Assembly (NCBI GenBank): GCA_900554525.1
Contig: USHL01000020.1
Location: forward strand, 1-12,548
Direction: 5' to 3'
DNA length: 12,548 nucleotides
Source: an uncultured Oscillospiraceae bacterium
GTDB lineage: Bacteria; Bacillota; Clostridia; Oscillospirales; Acutalibacteraceae
Below, in pieces: positions 12,349 to 12,548 of this stretch (position 1 is its first letter; every line of letters starts with the position of its first letter). Both the position numbers and the translations under genes were made by a program. Under the pieces are notes generated by a model. It saw nothing but the letters and a program-made list of their open reading frames with translations, did no database searches and was not told the origin of the DNA.

Positions 12349-12548
12349 TGGGCAGCAGAGGTGCAGCAAGCGGGATTTCTCCAAAGCGCGATAAAGTAGA
12401 ATACACACCGTATAAATACGGACAAATCACCCGAAAAGAAGCGGGGACGATTTATAAAGCGATAAAAGACGGGGAGATAACAGCAAAGCCGGAAACGACG
12501 AAAGCGCTTTACAGTGCCACCGACGCTTACATTCGTTATGCCGATTCC
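12348..12548 (+). CDS. Second MGxRGAxSG phage protein (runs off right edge)
   Basis: The first 67 codons of a gene starting at ATG 12348, overlapping the previous stop (TAATG) with GGAGAG upstream. It begins MGSRGAASGISPKRDKVEYT, the same tag as the preceding protein, then diverges (YGQITRKEAGTIYKAIKDGE). The remainder is outside the window, so the domain behind the tag is unknown. Confidence 0.75.
   Translation, partial: MGSRGAASGISPKRDKVEYTPYKYGQITRKEAGTIYKAIKDGEITAKPETTKALYSATDAYIRYADS

Noticed and set aside
1..12548. CRISPR array or long tandem repeats
   Set aside because: No regularly spaced repeats of 20 bases or more seen; the only repeats are the short motifs reported.

Overview
The window looks like a clostridial (Firmicutes, gut Oscillospirales-like) chromosome. 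The left third holds the conserved order dgt-dnaG-rpoD, read leftwards, with a divergent cysteine synthase gene. Low-GC-Firmicute features recur: strong AGGAGG-type ribosome sites, consensus SigA promoters, and many phage and integrative-element pieces. The taxonomic call is inference from gene order and protein style.

Layout. (1) 1-3208, minus strand: start of rpoD (cut by the window edge), DNA primase dnaG, and a dGTPase-like HD phosphohydrolase, probably one operon linking replication and transcription. (2) 3301-4338, plus strand: cysK with its own promoter and a 3' hairpin. (3) 4351-4763: a consensus promoter, the 5' half of a tRNA-Pro gene ending in the anticodon loop, a short terminator-like hairpin, then a complete tRNA-Pro(TGG) with a strong terminator. 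(4) 4832-8455: mobile-element debris. This comprises the C-terminal part of a large serine recombinase, a group II intron lying antisense to it that has lost nearly all of its reverse transcriptase, then the 3' end of a MoxR-type AAA ATPase gene, an intact SSB gene, and a probable ViaA/VWA-partner gene cut off at its 3' end. (5) 8455-12548, plus strand: prophage. It starts abruptly inside a PAPS-reductase-family gene, runs through five tightly overlapping small genes, then a sigma-like/ArpU-RinA-like regulator. Next comes a regulatory block (repeats, extended -10, hairpin-terminator), a ParB-domain/DUF4417-like fusion protein, and two tandem genes sharing an N-terminal MGxRGAxSG motif; the last gene runs off the right edge.

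Reading the parts together: regions 3-5 contain several breakpoints (about 4475, 5560, 6440, 8455) where unrelated truncated genes abut. This is either a real hot spot of serial insertion and deletion next to tRNA-Pro, or partly an assembly artefact at repeated elements; read-level evidence is needed to choose. The most interesting candidates are the RT-deleted intron bridging two unrelated genes, the promoter-driven half-tRNA unit, and the late-promoter/terminator leader followed by the ParB-DUF4417 and MGxRGAxSG cassette.
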